Below are positions 1 to 9,360 of a DNA stretch of 64,000 bases, piece by piece. The stretch comes from Pectinatus sottacetonis. Its GTDB lineage: Bacteria; Bacillota; Negativicutes; Selenomonadales; Selenomonadaceae. Position 1 is the stretch's first letter. Every line of letters begins with the position of its first letter. The stretch spans positions 1,002,001 through 1,066,000 of the forward strand of contig NZ_WIQK01000001.1 of assembly GCF_015732155.1 (NCBI RefSeq), given 5' to 3'. The translations under genes and the position numbers were made by a program. The notes beneath the pieces were generated by a model. It had not been told where the DNA came from and ran no database searches. It saw only the letters and a program-made list of their open reading frames with translations.

Positions 1-1
1 T

Positions 2-853
2 TATCATAAGCAAGGCCTGGTTATCTCTATTCTTGTCCACCTGATTTTATTTCTTATACTGGCATTAAGTGGTTTTTTTGCTATTAACAAACATATTCAT
101 TATCCTGATTCTAATCTTATTTATTATACCGATGATGCTTCATCTTCTTCTGACGCTGGAGGAGGTGGTGGCGGTGGTGGCGGACAAAACAATGCCATTA
201 CTAAAAATGATGTTGTCCTACCTGCTGCACAAAATGCTATTTCTAATGATAAAAAAAATCAACCTGTTTCAGAATCAACTTTTAATCCTAATGCACCTCA
301 ACCAATAAGGGAGGACAATGCTAACAACACTAAACAAACTGCTTTAGCAAATAGTGATAATAACACTGCACAGGGGACTGGTAAATCTGCTGGCAGCAAT
401 AGCAGCAATGGAAATGGCAGTGGCTCTGGTGGTGGAATTGGCACGGGCAAGGGACCCGGCAATGGTTCCGGTTCAGGTGGCGGCAGCGGCTCTGGCACAG
501 GTGGCGGCTCTGGATCAGGCCACGGCAGTGGTACCGGTTCAGGCAACGGATCAGGACATGGCAGCAGACTTAAAGTAACAGTCCCTCCTAGACCTCTTAA
601 TGCTCCATCGCCTTCCTATCCTTCGAGTATGCGTGATTCAGAAATTGAAGGATCTGTAAGAGTAAAAATGACTGTCAGTGCTTCTGGCCATGTTGAAAAT
701 GTTATTGTTACCTCATCATCCGGGCAAAGTGCTTTTGATTCTGCTGCTATCAATACATCATATCGCTGGACATTTGTACCGGCTCGTAATGCTTATAATC
801 AAAATGTCCGTTGTTATGTTAATAAGGAATTTATTTTCCGTTTCACTCAATAA
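2..853 (+). CDS. tonB: TonB-family energy transducer (5' end outside window)
   Basis: The frame is open from base 2, so the start lies outside the window; 283 residues are visible. An N-terminal hydrophobic segment (about residues 7-27) would anchor the protein in the inner membrane. It is followed by a nine-glycine run (bases 158-184) and a long Gly/Ser/His/Asn-rich linker (about bases 385-567). The last 95 residues form a TonB C-terminal domain with an EGSVRVKMTVSASGHV core and a SSGQSAFDSAA helix. TonB carries proton-motive energy from ExbB/ExbD to outer-membrane receptors; exbB and exbD follow in the same direction. The linker is unusual because TonB linkers are normally Pro-rich with Glu-Pro/Lys-Pro repeats. 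Domain call is firm; the receptor served is unknown. Confidence 0.85.
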   Translation, partial: YHKQGLVISILVHLILFLILALSGFFAINKHIHYPDSNLIYYTDDASSSSDAGGGGGGGGGQNNAITKNDVVLPAAQNAISNDKKNQPVSESTFNPNAPQPIREDNANNTKQTALANSDNNTAQGTGKSAGSNSSNGNGSGSGGGIGTGKGPGNGSGSGGGSGSGTGGGSGSGHGSGTGSGNGSGHGSRLKVTVPPRPLNAPSPSYPSSMRDSEIEGSVRVKMTVSASGHVENVIVTSSSGQSAFDSAAINTSYRWTFVPARNAYNQNVRCYVNKEFIFRFTQ

Positions 854-891
854 GTAAAAGTAATATAATATCATCTCTAAGGAGGATTTTA

Positions 892-1524
892 ATGGATTTC
901 ATTATGCAGGGACTCAGCTATTTTCATAAGGGTGGTTTTGTCATGTACATTCTGCTTTTATGTTCTATATTCGTTCTTTCTATTGGCATTGAACGTTTAC
1001 TATATTTTAGCAAAGCTGATTCTGGGCGAAATTTTGCTGACAGATTCTATCGTCTTATGGTAAACAATAAAGTAGATGAAGCCAAGGAGTTGGCAACTAA
1101 AAGTAAGGGGGATCTAGCCTTGCTTTTGACTTCTGCCATGAATAAAACTTTTTCTGACAAGCATGCTTTATCAGCTTTTTTTGAAATACAATCTGGTATT
1201 TCCCTGGCAAAATTCCGGGCTCGTTTATATTATTTAAGCGTAGTTGTTACTATGGCTCCACTGCTTGGATTATTAGGAACTATAAGCGGTATGATATCGG
1301 CTTTTAGTGTTTTTAATCTTCAGTCAGGACAGGCAACGGCGATCACTGGTGGTGTTGGGGAAGCACTTATAGCTACTGCTATGGGGCTATGTGTAGCAAT
1401 AATTGCCCTCATAATTCATGCTTATTTTACTCAAAGGGTTGACAGCATCTTAACGGATATGGAACAATCCTTCTCATTGGTTCAGTCTCATTATGATCGA
1501 GGTGAAAAAAATGCGTCTGCGTGA
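892..1524 (+). CDS. exbB: ExbB/TolQ/MotA-type proton channel subunit
   Basis: 210 residues, a normal length for short ExbB proteins. One membrane segment lies near residues 15-35. Two more lie near 117-140 and 155-180, surrounding the conserved MAPLLGLLGTISGMI and GGVGEALIATAMGL stretches of the MotA/TolQ/ExbB domain. ExbB and ExbD form the proton-driven motor that energises TonB in the inner membrane. A GGAGG ribosome site precedes the ATG and only 38 bases separate it from tonB, so the three genes look like one transcript. The 3' end overlaps exbD. Confidence 0.9.
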   Translation: MDFIMQGLSYFHKGGFVMYILLLCSIFVLSIGIERLLYFSKADSGRNFADRFYRLMVNNKVDEAKELATKSKGDLALLLTSAMNKTFSDKHALSAFFEIQSGISLAKFRARLYYLSVVVTMAPLLGLLGTISGMISAFSVFNLQSGQATAITGGVGEALIATAMGLCVAIIALIIHAYFTQRVDSILTDMEQSFSLVQSHYDRGEKNASA

Positions 1525-1921
1525 CCGCCGTTCTTTTACCAAACCCGAGGTAGTAATAATTCCCATGATTGATATAATGTTTTTTTTATTAGTTTTTTTT
1601 ATGCTCAGCACATTATATATGGTTAATATAAAAACTATTCCGGTAAATATGCCTAAAACCAGCCATGCTGAAATGCAAACACGTGTAAATTATCTTGTAA
1701 CATTAAAAAAAGACGGTTCACTATACTTAGAAGATAAACCTATTACTGAGGTATCTCTGCTGCGTCAGGCCCAAATGCAAAAAAAACGCTATCCCAACTT
1801 TGCTGTTGTTATTCGTGCTGATAGAGACATTAAATATGATAAGCTTATGGCCTTTCTTGATAGATTAAAAGGTGCTGGTATAACACGCTTTGGCCTTGCC
1901 TCTGATACCAAAAATAAATAA
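1511..1921 (+). CDS. exbD: ExbD/TolR biopolymer transport protein
   Basis: The ATG at 1511 is preferred over the one at 1493 because a GAGGTG ribosome site sits six bases before it; this gives 136 residues. A single N-terminal membrane segment (about residues 13-35) carries the essential Asp of the family (Asp21, in PMIDIMF). The rest is a periplasmic ExbD domain ending in a KLMAFLDRLKGAGI helix. It works with ExbB as the proton-driven stator unit for TonB. The gene overlaps exbB by 14 bases, which suggests translational coupling, and is followed at once by a terminator. Confidence 0.9.
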   Translation: MRLRDRRSFTKPEVVIIPMIDIMFFLLVFFMLSTLYMVNIKTIPVNMPKTSHAEMQTRVNYLVTLKKDGSLYLEDKPITEVSLLRQAQMQKKRYPNFAVVIRADRDIKYDKLMAFLDRLKGAGITRFGLASDTKNK

Positions 1922-1968
1922 TTTATAAAAATACCCTCAACGAATTGTTGAGGGTATTTTTATAAATT
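1922..1968. terminator. Bidirectional intrinsic terminator between exbD and leuB
   Basis: A near-perfect inverted repeat (ATACCCTCAAC / GTTGAGGGTAT) lies between convergent exbD and leuB, with T-rich flanks on both strands. It can end transcription from either side. Confidence 0.85.
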
Positions 1969-1970
1969 AT

Positions 1971-3041
1971 TTATTTTATTAAACCAATTACAGCCTGAGT
2001 CATTTCAAATGTATTAACCTTTTTAAATCCAGCCGTAAAAAGATCGGCAGTCCTATAACCAGCAGCTAAAACCTCATCCACAGCTGCTTCAATATCACAA
2101 GCAGCAGCCTCTTCATGTAGTGAATAACGCAAAAGCATCGCTGCTGACAAAATTGTCCCTAATGGATTAGCTATTCCTCTGCCTGCAATATCGGGAGCTG
2201 AACCATGTATCGGTTCAAACAAACTGGTATGCTCACCAATACTTGCTGATGGCATAAGTCCTATTGAGCCACCTAACACAGCAGCTTCATCACTCAATAT
2301 ATCACCAAATAAATTTCCCGTGACAATTACATCGAAAGCTGTGGGATTTATAGCCAGCTGCATAGCACAATTATCCACATACATATTTTCTAATTTTACC
2401 ATGGGATATTCTCCAGCAATTTTTGCTGTCGTTCTGCGCCATAACCTCGAAGTTGCCAATACGTTGGCCTTGTCAACAGAAGTCACTTTTTTCCGGCGGC
2501 CTTCAGCTATTTTTATAGCCAGCCTGACTATTCGATCAACTTCTGGTATGCTATAGTTTTCCAAATCCCAGGCTCTTTCTGTGCCTTTATATTTTTCCCG
2601 CTCACACTTTTCCCCAAAATATATGCCACCGATCAATTCACGCACAATTACAATATCCGTTCCCCGTACAATATCTGATTTCAAAGGAGAATACTTAATT
2701 AAGGCATCAATTGTCTTTACCGGCCGTAAATTAGCATATAATCCCAGCTCTTTCCGCAACCCCAATATTGCCTTTTCCGGTCGTAACTCAGGTGCTACAT
2801 TATCCCATTTATCTCCGCCAACTGCGCCAAACAATACTGCAGCAGAATTTTTAGCGGCATTCAGCGTTTCTTCTGGCAAAGGTTTTTTGAATTTATCATA
2901 AGCCGCTCCGCCAGCATCATAATAAGAAAATTCTAAATCAATTTTATATTTATTATCTATCTTTTTTAAAACTGCAACTGCGCTATCCGTTATTTCCTTT
3001 CCTATGCCATCACCCGGTATTACAACAATTTTTTTAGGCAT
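1971..3041 (-). CDS. leuB: 3-isopropylmalate dehydrogenase
   Basis: 356 residues, standard LeuB length. It oxidises and decarboxylates 3-isopropylmalate to 2-oxoisocaproate with NAD+, the third step of leucine synthesis. Visible family features are GDGIGKEI at the N terminus, the LRKELGLYANLRP arginine cluster, the VDNCAMQL segment, the metal-binding NLFGDILSDEAA and the nucleotide loop EPIHGSAPDIAG. The ATG lies inside the end of leuD (8-base overlap), so it is translated with leuD in a leuC-leuD-leuB operon. It ends at the shared terminator with exbD. Confidence 0.97.
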   Translation of the reverse strand: MPKKIVVIPGDGIGKEITDSAVAVLKKIDNKYKIDLEFSYYDAGGAAYDKFKKPLPEETLNAAKNSAAVLFGAVGGDKWDNVAPELRPEKAILGLRKELGLYANLRPVKTIDALIKYSPLKSDIVRGTDIVIVRELIGGIYFGEKCEREKYKGTERAWDLENYSIPEVDRIVRLAIKIAEGRRKKVTSVDKANVLATSRLWRRTTAKIAGEYPMVKLENMYVDNCAMQLAINPTAFDVIVTGNLFGDILSDEAAVLGGSIGLMPSASIGEHTSLFEPIHGSAPDIAGRGIANPLGTILSAAMLLRYSLHEEAAACDIEAAVDEVLAAGYRTADLFTAGFKKVNTFEMTQAVIGLIK

Positions 3042-3531
3042 TGCTTTTTTTCTCCTTAATGTAATTTATCAGTCCGCCGGCTTTAGCTATATCATTGACA
3101 AACCCTGGCAGTGGATGCGCATAAAAGATATCACCTGTTGTAATATTCTCAATTTTTCCTGTTGCTGTATCTATTTTTAATCTGTCATCTGCCTTTATTT
3201 TTTCCACGTTACTTCCTATTTCTAACAGCGGTAATCCTATATTTATTCCATTACGGTAAAATATCCTGGCAAAACTATCTGCTATAACAACCGGAACCCC
3301 ACTGGCTTTTATTGCTACCGGTGCATGTTCACGGGAAGACCCACAGCCAAAATTTTTTCCTCCAACAATAATATCTCCCAAACAGACTTTCTGCGCAAAT
3401 GTTTTATCTATATCAACCATACAGTGTAACGCTAATTCTTTCGGATCAAAGGTATTCAAATAACGCGCTGGTATTATTACATCCGTATCAATATTATCAC
3501 CATAACGCCATGCTTTTCCTTCTGATATCAT
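3034..3531 (-). CDS. leuD: 3-isopropylmalate dehydratase, small subunit
   Basis: 165 residues, the short LeuD form found in many anaerobes. It carries the swivelling aconitase domain of isopropylmalate isomerase, with the [13 protein letters not shown]-like opening and the substrate-binding [14 protein letters not shown] loop. It pairs with LeuC to convert 2- to 3-isopropylmalate. The gap to leuC is 24 bases and it overlaps leuB by 8, consistent with one operon. A GGGATG-type ribosome site precedes the ATG. Confidence 0.96.
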   Translation of the reverse strand: MISEGKAWRYGDNIDTDVIIPARYLNTFDPKELALHCMVDIDKTFAQKVCLGDIIVGGKNFGCGSSREHAPVAIKASGVPVVIADSFARIFYRNGINIGLPLLEIGSNVEKIKADDRLKIDTATGKIENITTGDIFYAHPLPGFVNDIAKAGGLINYIKEKKSNA

Positions 3532-3555
3532 ATTTTCATCCCTTTCTAAAAATTA

Positions 3556-4815
3556 TTATTGTAAATCATCAGGCTGAGCTATCCTGCCCAACACGGCACT
3601 AGCAGCCGCGACCTGCGGCCCAGATAAATATACTTCACTGTCCACATGACCCATACGTCCCCGGAAATTACGATTTGTCGTCGAAACACATTTTTCTCCA
3701 GCAGCTAAAATTCCCATATGTGCTCCCAGACATGGTCCACATGTTGGCGTACTGACCGCTGCACCCGCATCAACAAAAATATCAACATAACCCCGTTTTA
3801 TAGATTCTTTATATACCCACTGGCTTCCTGGAATTACAATGCAACGGACATCCTTATAAACTGAACGATTTTTCATTATGGCGGCAGCAATTTTCATATC
3901 CTCAATACGACCATTCGTACATGAGCCGATAACGACTTGATCAATTTTTATATTTTCTATCTCAGAAACCTTTTTAGTATTTCCCGGTAAATGTGGAAAC
4001 GCTACAACAGGTACTAAATCAGATAAATTTATTTTTATAATTTGGCAGTATTTTGCATCTGTATCAGGCTCTACAACAGTATAAGATTTTTTTATCCTGT
4101 CTTTTATATATGCCAGCGTCACCTCATCAACAGGAAAAATACCATTTTTTCCACCAGCCTCAATAGCCATATTAGAAATTGTCAATCTATCATCCATAGA
4201 TAACGAGCTTATTCCCTCACCGGAAAATTCTATAGCTTTATATAACGCTCCGTCAACACCGATCATACCTATAAGTGTCAGTATAACATCCTTGCCCGTT
4301 ATATTATGCGGCTTAGTACCAGTTAATTCTACTTTTATTGTTTCCGGCACTTTGAACCAAGCTTCACCTGTAGCTAATGCAACAGCTAAGTCAGTAGTTC
4401 CCACTCCCGTGGAAAAGCCGCCTAATGCTCCATATGTACATGTATGTGAATCAGCTCCAATAGTGAGCATTCCCGGTGCTACAATACCCATTTCCGGTAG
4501 AATAACATGTTCAATACCGCCTCGCCCTACTTCAAAATAATTTACTATACTATGTTTATCCGCAAACTCCCGTACTGTCTTCGCCAGACCAGCCGATTTT
4601 ATATCTTTGTTTGGTGTAAAATGATCTGGTACAAGTGCTATTTTTTTATTGTCAAAAACTGGTCCGCCAATTTTTTCAAATTCCTTGAATGATGGTGGTG
4701 CCGTAACATCATTAGCTAATACCATATCCAATTTACAAGTTACCAATTGTCCTGCAGACACCTTTTCATGTCCTGCGTGCATAGCCAGTATTTTCTCTGT
4801 CATATTCATTCCCAC
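3556..4815 (-). CDS. leuC: 3-isopropylmalate dehydratase, large subunit
   Basis: 419 residues, matching the shorter LeuC of anaerobes rather than the roughly 466-residue enterobacterial form. The aconitase-type [4Fe-4S] cysteines are visible in GSCTNGR and in [25 protein letters not shown] supplies another signature. The GTG at 4815 is chosen because it is seven bases from a GGAGG site; in-frame ATGs at 4809 and 4803 are further away. First gene of leuCDB. It has no T-box of its own, unlike leuA and ilvD further along. Confidence 0.96.
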   Translation of the reverse strand: MGMNMTEKILAMHAGHEKVSAGQLVTCKLDMVLANDVTAPPSFKEFEKIGGPVFDNKKIALVPDHFTPNKDIKSAGLAKTVREFADKHSIVNYFEVGRGGIEHVILPEMGIVAPGMLTIGADSHTCTYGALGGFSTGVGTTDLAVALATGEAWFKVPETIKVELTGTKPHNITGKDVILTLIGMIGVDGALYKAIEFSGEGISSLSMDDRLTISNMAIEAGGKNGIFPVDEVTLAYIKDRIKKSYTVVEPDTDAKYCQIIKINLSDLVPVVAFPHLPGNTKKVSEIENIKIDQVVIGSCTNGRIEDMKIAAAIMKNRSVYKDVRCIVIPGSQWVYKESIKRGYVDIFVDAGAAVSTPTCGPCLGAHMGILAAGEKCVSTTNRNFRGRMGHVDSEVYLSGPQVAAASAVLGRIAQPDDLQ

Positions 4816-4961
4816 AAAAATACCTCCAGTTATTTTTAATATTTTTCCAACAAATATGGCCTTTTTATCTTCACTATCCTCTTATAATTAATATTTTTAT
4901 AAAAAACTCCGCCCATAGCTCCCCATATGAGTTTGTAAATATGTAAATCATTATGTATGAT

Positions 4962-4991
4962 ATGATAGTATATATATAATCGCTTTGTCAA
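4962..4991 (-). promoter_or_regulatory. Candidate sigma-A promoter of leuCDB
   Basis: Read on the minus strand: TTGACA, 18-base spacer, TATCAT. This gives an untranslated leader of roughly 140 bases before leuC. I see no T-box motif or leucine-rich leader peptide in it, so the control mode is unknown. Confidence 0.5.
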
Positions 4992-5081
4992 TATTTTGTT
5001 AACTTTTTTAAAACATAAAGATTGTGTTTTACGCATATCAGGATAGCCGTTTCATCATACCTGCTGTTTTTTTAAATTCTA

Positions 5082-6260
5082 TTATGAACTTCTTTTAATA
5101 ATTTCTAAATAATCAGCTATATAAAAGGCCAGCATAAAATTAAACTTTATTGTTGCATCATCAAAATCACATGCCAGTATTTTACGTGCTTTCATCATCC
5201 GATAATTTATTGTATTACGATGCGTAAAAGCGATTTCAGCCGTTATTTTCAAGCTGTTATTATTAAATAAATATATACGCAGCGTAGCATATAATTGAGA
5301 ATTATGTTTACGGTCATGTTCCAATAACACTCCCAGCTGATCATTATGAATTTTTTCCAGCAAGGGAATATTATTAGTAGCAAATAATACCCTGTATACT
5401 CCTAAATCTGCAAAAAAAAGCAATGCTTTTTTTTGCAGATTTGCCACGGCACTTGCTGCCACTGCTTCGTGATAAGCTTCAACAAGCTGGATAAATCCAT
5501 TATGACAGGCACTGCTGCCACACGTTATATTATTAACAGACCCCACTCTATGCAATACAATTACAATTTTTTCCGCTAAATCCCTAACAATAATTTCCTT
5601 ATCTGAATATATAAGTAAAATAAGCTGATCCTTATGCCAAAAAATAACATATGGCAAATTAATTTTATTACTGATGTTTTTAACATGTAAAATAATCTCT
5701 GACCGCAATTTTGCTGTCAATTTTATATTAGTCATATTAAATAATATAATCTGAAAAAATTTTTTTATCATTTCATGCAGATCAAAAATTTTTCCATAAT
5801 CTTTAGCCAGTTCAGGTTCAAAAATAGCTGTTTTTATATGGTCAGTAACATTATTTTCCTTTTGCGTTGCCAAAAATAACCTATTCATATAGTCCTGCAT
5901 AATATCAGCTAAATGAATCCTCCATGGCATAATAAACAAGGGTAAATTATGTTCATCACATAATTTTATTATTTGTTGATCCAATGCTGCCGGCTTAATA
6001 TATTTGCCCGTATTAATTATTATTCCCGCAGTCTTGCGTACTACAAGCTCATTAATAAAATCTATCAGCCATGCTTCTTCTTTACAGCATAATCCTGTTG
6101 TTATAATAAGTTCATTACCACGCAAAAAACTAGAAGTAGCTATATCCTCAGTGTACTGCACCCACGTAATTTCATTTTCCAAGCCACCGGCTCCTGCCAG
6201 CAGACACAGCTGATAACTGTCTTTAGTATCACTAAAAAGCTTCTTTAATTGAATAGACAT
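5082..6260 (-). CDS. PucR-family transcriptional regulator
   Basis: 392 residues. The first 125 residues match the PucR N-terminal (purine catabolism) domain, with LRGNELIITTGL and the following helices. The C-terminal 60 residues are the PucR-type helix-turn-helix (LKITAEIAFTHRNTINYRMMK). Such regulators usually act locally on catabolic genes in response to a metabolite. It is transcribed away from the aminotransferase at 6583, sharing a 322-base intergenic region, so control of that gene is the obvious inference. A GGGGGAG site seven bases upstream supports the start. The ligand cannot be read from the sequence. Confidence 0.85.
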   Translation of the reverse strand: MSIQLKKLFSDTKDSYQLCLLAGAGGLENEITWVQYTEDIATSSFLRGNELIITTGLCCKEEAWLIDFINELVVRKTAGIIINTGKYIKPAALDQQIIKLCDEHNLPLFIMPWRIHLADIMQDYMNRLFLATQKENNVTDHIKTAIFEPELAKDYGKIFDLHEMIKKFFQIILFNMTNIKLTAKLRSEIILHVKNISNKINLPYVIFWHKDQLILLIYSDKEIIVRDLAEKIVIVLHRVGSVNNITCGSSACHNGFIQLVEAYHEAVAASAVANLQKKALLFFADLGVYRVLFATNNIPLLEKIHNDQLGVLLEHDRKHNSQLYATLRIYLFNNNSLKITAEIAFTHRNTINYRMMKARKILACDFDDATIKFNFMLAFYIADYLEIIKRSS

Positions 6261-6408
6261 CTATTTTCTCCCCCATTAGTAATTTACCGGCATAGACATA
6301 TTTATATAAAACCTTTAGTTAACATCTTTATATGTTATATTCATCATATAATAAAAATATTTGTGCGTAAAGTACAAATGACGTGAAAAAAATTAGTTTC
6401 CTGTCCCG

Positions 6409-6437
6409 TTGTCCTGTTATTGCAATTACGTTACTAT
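6409..6437 (+). promoter_or_regulatory. Candidate promoter of the gabT-like gene
   Basis: TTGTCC, 17-base spacer, TACTAT. Transcription would begin near 6444, leaving a leader of about 140 bases that contains the hairpin at 6496-6557. The region between the two divergent genes holds nothing else I can identify. Confidence 0.4.
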
Positions 6438-6495
6438 GTTAATGTATATTAAATATAAACTTTTATGGAAAAAGCTTAAATGGATACCACATTAA

Positions 6496-6557
6496 CTGCA
6501 CGGCAAAGGAGCCTCTTATCTTTGGATAATGCTGTTTTGCGACGTGCAGCTTTTTTA
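6496..6557 (+). promoter_or_regulatory. Terminator-like hairpin in the gabT-like gene leader
   Basis: CTGCACG (6496-6502) pairs with CGTGCAG (6543-6549) and GCAAA (6503-6507) with TTTGC (6536-6540), with a two-base bulge; a run of six T follows at 6551. This has the form of an intrinsic terminator only 26 bases before the start codon, so it may be an attenuator. No ligand class was recognised. Confidence 0.5.
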
Positions 6558-6582
6558 TTAAAATAATTAAGGAGGATTTATT

Positions 6583-7944
6583 ATGTTAAAAGACGAACTG
6601 CCCCAAATTATTACTAATTGTCTGCCCGGTCCTAAAGCCGCTGCTATTATAAAGAGAAGAAACGATGCAATTCCCAGCGCAATACGCTGCAATTATCCCG
6701 TAGTAATTGCCCGGGGTGAAGGAGCTGTAATTGAAGATGTAGATGGTAATCACTTTTTAGACTTTATCGGTGGCGTAGGTGTACTAAATATAGGTTTTAG
6801 CCAGCCAGAAATTATAGAAGCTGTAAAAACACAAGCAGATAAATACTTTCACGGAATGTTCAACGTTGTGACACATGAAGGATATGTAAAGTTAGCAGAA
6901 AAAATAAACTCACTGGCTCCTGTAAAAGGAGAGAAAAAAAGAACTTTTTTTGCTAACAGCGGTGCTGAAGCAGATGAAAATGCTGTAAAAATTGCCAAGG
7001 CATTTACCAAGCGTCCCAATATAATTGTATTTTCCGGTGCATTTCACGGACGCACCTTATTAACGATGTCTATGACTGCTAAAAAAGCTTATGCCAAAGG
7101 TATGGGGCCTTTTCCTGATGGAATATACCGCGCTGAATTTCCTTATATCTATCGCAGACCAGATGGTATGTCTAAGGAAAAAGCACTAAATTACTATATA
7201 GAAAAGCTCTATGAAACATTCAATAACTGCTCTGACCCTGAACATGTCGCTGCTATAGTTGTTGAACCATTACAGGGAGAAGGCGGATTCATCCCGGCTC
7301 CCCTAGAATGGGTTAAATGTCTTCGCGAAATATGTGACAAATATGGTATTTTACTTATTGCCGACGAAGTTCAATGTGGTTTCTGCCGTACAGGACGTAT
7401 GTTTACTACAGAATACTGGCAGGAACAGGGAATCAGACCAGATATCATCTCCATGGCCAAATCAATTGCTGCTGGTATTCCTTTAAGCGGTATTGTGGCC
7501 CGGGAAGAAATAATGCAGTCTGTACCTGCTGGTGTAATAGGCGGAACTTATTGTGGCAATCCATTGGCCTGCGCTGCAGCACTCAAAACTATAGAAATAA
7601 TGCAGCGTGACAATCTGGCACAAAGGTCTTTGGAAATAGGCAAAAAAGTAACTGCATCTTATAAATCATGGATGAAAAAATATGATGTCATCGGTGATGT
7701 CCGCGGCATAGGTGGAATGGTAGGCATCGAATTTGTTAAAAGCAAAAAAAGCAAGAAACCTGACAGCCAGCTGGTCAACAATTTAATTCAGGAAATGGCT
7801 CAGCATGGTGTTCTAATGGAAAATGCCGGTGTCCATAATAATGTTATACGTTTTCTTGCCCCCCTGGTCATAACAGATGCACAGCTTGACTCCGGCCTCA
7901 GTATCTTTGAAAAAGCAATAAAAAAATGTGCTGGTTATAAATAA
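6583..7944 (+). CDS. gabT: Class III aminotransferase, 4-aminobutyrate aminotransferase-like
   Basis: 453 residues, full length for the family. It is a PLP enzyme moving an amino group from an omega-amino acid (GABA or similar) to 2-oxoglutarate in the cytoplasm. Signatures are NSGAEADENAVKIAKA (PLP phosphate and substrate region), FHGRT, the cofactor aspartate in ADEVQCGFCRTG (Asp261) and the Schiff-base lysine in ISMAKSIAAGIP (Lys293). The order matches GabT more closely than ornithine or acetylornithine aminotransferases. The divergent PucR-type gene and the leader hairpin suggest substrate-dependent control. True substrate is inferred. An aldehyde dehydrogenase that could take the next step lies far away at 60828. 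Confidence 0.85.
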   Translation: MLKDELPQIITNCLPGPKAAAIIKRRNDAIPSAIRCNYPVVIARGEGAVIEDVDGNHFLDFIGGVGVLNIGFSQPEIIEAVKTQADKYFHGMFNVVTHEGYVKLAEKINSLAPVKGEKKRTFFANSGAEADENAVKIAKAFTKRPNIIVFSGAFHGRTLLTMSMTAKKAYAKGMGPFPDGIYRAEFPYIYRRPDGMSKEKALNYYIEKLYETFNNCSDPEHVAAIVVEPLQGEGGFIPAPLEWVKCLREICDKYGILLIADEVQCGFCRTGRMFTTEYWQEQGIRPDIISMAKSIAAGIPLSGIVAREEIMQSVPAGVIGGTYCGNPLACAAALKTIEIMQRDNLAQRSLEIGKKVTASYKSWMKKYDVIGDVRGIGGMVGIEFVKSKKSKKPDSQLVNNLIQEMAQHGVLMENAGVHNNVIRFLAPLVITDAQLDSGLSIFEKAIKKCAGYK

Positions 7945-7957
7945 AGATTATTTTATA

Positions 7958-8018
7958 AAAGCCATATATAGCCGCTTTTTACATATTTTTGACCTAAAAG
8001 TAAAAAGTGGCTATATGC
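7958..8018. repeat. Long hairpin downstream of the gabT-like gene
   Basis: Arms of about 18 bases (around 7964-7981 and 8000-8017) pair with one or two imperfections. No clear T-run follows on the plus strand, so it is a weak terminator or an mRNA 3'-end stabiliser. Confidence 0.45.
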
Positions 8019-8148
8019 ATTATAATTTCTATTAATATCTGATGCGTCTGACAGGTTATTATAAAATAACTACAAATATTTTATTAATACCCCACATATA
8101 AAATTAAGATACGATGCCCTTAAAATAAGTCTATATACTTCACCAGCT

Positions 8149-8303
8149 GAGTATTGTACATATTAATTCGTCTGGAATAAAATCCTGTTAAATCACGACA
8201 AGTTTTTTATATAGTGAAGAATTTTGAAAGTTTGCTTTTTAATATTAAGCGCTAAGCGCTAAAAATGAGTATTGTACTTATACTTTGTACAATACTCATT
8301 TTG
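8149..8303. repeat. GAGTATTGTAC direct and inverted repeats; probable terminator of the ABC operon
   Basis: GAGTATTGTAC occurs at 8149-8159 and 8267-8277, and its complement at 8287-8297. The last two form a 16-base-pair hairpin (8262-8302) followed on the minus strand by TTTTT, a good terminator for the minus-strand transporter operon. An AGCGCTAAGCGCT doublet sits beside it at 8248-8260. The 468-base stretch 7945-8412 contains no gene I can support. Confidence 0.55.
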
Positions 8304-8412
8304 TATATATAACTTCTATATTTTAGCACCTTTATCTTAGCTGCAATTCTCAACCACACAACAGCAGGTATCCTTGTTTCCCCTGGTAGACGCTTAAATA
8401 TACCCGATAAAT

Positions 8413-9294
8413 TTATTTTATATTTTTAGTTTTAGCGGCATCAGCTGATAAAACCATATAATCATCAGCTAATCCATATTTTTGCAATATTTTTTTAAGT
8501 GATCCGTCAGCACGCATTTTTTCTAATTCACCATTTACTGCATTGAGAAGATCTTTATCACCAAATCTTATCGCAGCTCCTATTTTCCCAGCTGCCTCTG
8601 GTGTATATGGACTTAATATCCATAATCCAAGTGAAGGATTCTGCTTAATAGTATATCCAGCGACAATTCCATCTGTGATACACGCATCTATTTTCCCTGT
8701 ACTCACAGCCATCATTAACTCAGCCTGACTATTAAAAATCTTAACATCTTTCACTTCGCCATTTTTTTTCCACTTTTCTGCTGTATCAAGAAAGGTTACA
8801 CCTTTTTGCCCGCCGATTACTTTGCCTTTTAAATCGGCTTTACTTTTTATCGGTGAATCTTTTTTTACAACAACGGCTTCTCCTTCTTTGTACCAAATAT
8901 TTGTAAATAAAGCCTTCTGCAACCGTTCCGGTTTTATATACATGGCATCTGTTACCATGTCCACTGAACCATTATCAAGTGCCATCAAAAGATTTTCAAA
9001 AGGAATATGCTTCATTTGTACCTTAGGAATGCCCAATCGTTTGGCAATTTCTGTAATTATATCAGCATCCACACCGGAAAATTTATTATTTTTAGTATTT
9101 ATATAAGCAAAAGGAGCATCATTAGATGAACCTACCGTTAATACTCCCTTTTCCTTTATTTTTGCCAATGTGCTTTGTAATGAATCTGATGAACTGGCTT
9201 GTTTGGCATTCTCAGAACTACATCCAGCCAGTAAAAATAATGAGGACATTACCAGCATTACTATTATTAAAATTTTTCTCCCCATATTTTTCAT
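8413..9294 (-). CDS. Polar amino acid ABC transporter, substrate-binding lipoprotein
   Basis: 293 residues from the ATG at 9294, nine bases after an AAGGAAGG site; a TTG at 9303 is too close to it. A lipoprotein signal peptide ends in LLAGC, so the protein is lipid-anchored. The mature part is a family 3 solute-binding protein (KGVLTVGSSNDAPFAYIN near the start, GVDADIITEIAKRLG, then GVTFLDTAEKW). It delivers an amino acid to the permease and ATPase encoded just upstream. Specificity cannot be read; cystine, glutamine or arginine are all possible for the family. Confidence 0.9.
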   Translation of the reverse strand: MKNMGRKILIIVMLVMSSLFLLAGCSSENAKQASSSDSLQSTLAKIKEKGVLTVGSSNDAPFAYINTKNNKFSGVDADIITEIAKRLGIPKVQMKHIPFENLLMALDNGSVDMVTDAMYIKPERLQKALFTNIWYKEGEAVVVKKDSPIKSKADLKGKVIGGQKGVTFLDTAEKWKKNGEVKDVKIFNSQAELMMAVSTGKIDACITDGIVAGYTIKQNPSLGLWILSPYTPEAAGKIGAAIRFGDKDLLNAVNGELEKMRADGSLKKILQKYGLADDYMVLSADAAKTKNIK

Positions 9295-9360
9295 AATAAT
9301 CAACCTTCCTTTTTTGTTTTTTCCTATTACATTTAAGACAATACACCAATTAATCCTGCA

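Noticed and set aside
298-546. Minus-strand Pro-rich frame opposite the TonB linker.
   Set aside because: It is the complement of the glycine-rich repeat in tonB.
4816-5081. Searched the leuCDB leader for a T-box or leucine-rich leader peptide.
   Set aside because: No GGTGGTACCGCG-type motif and no Leu-rich short frame were found.
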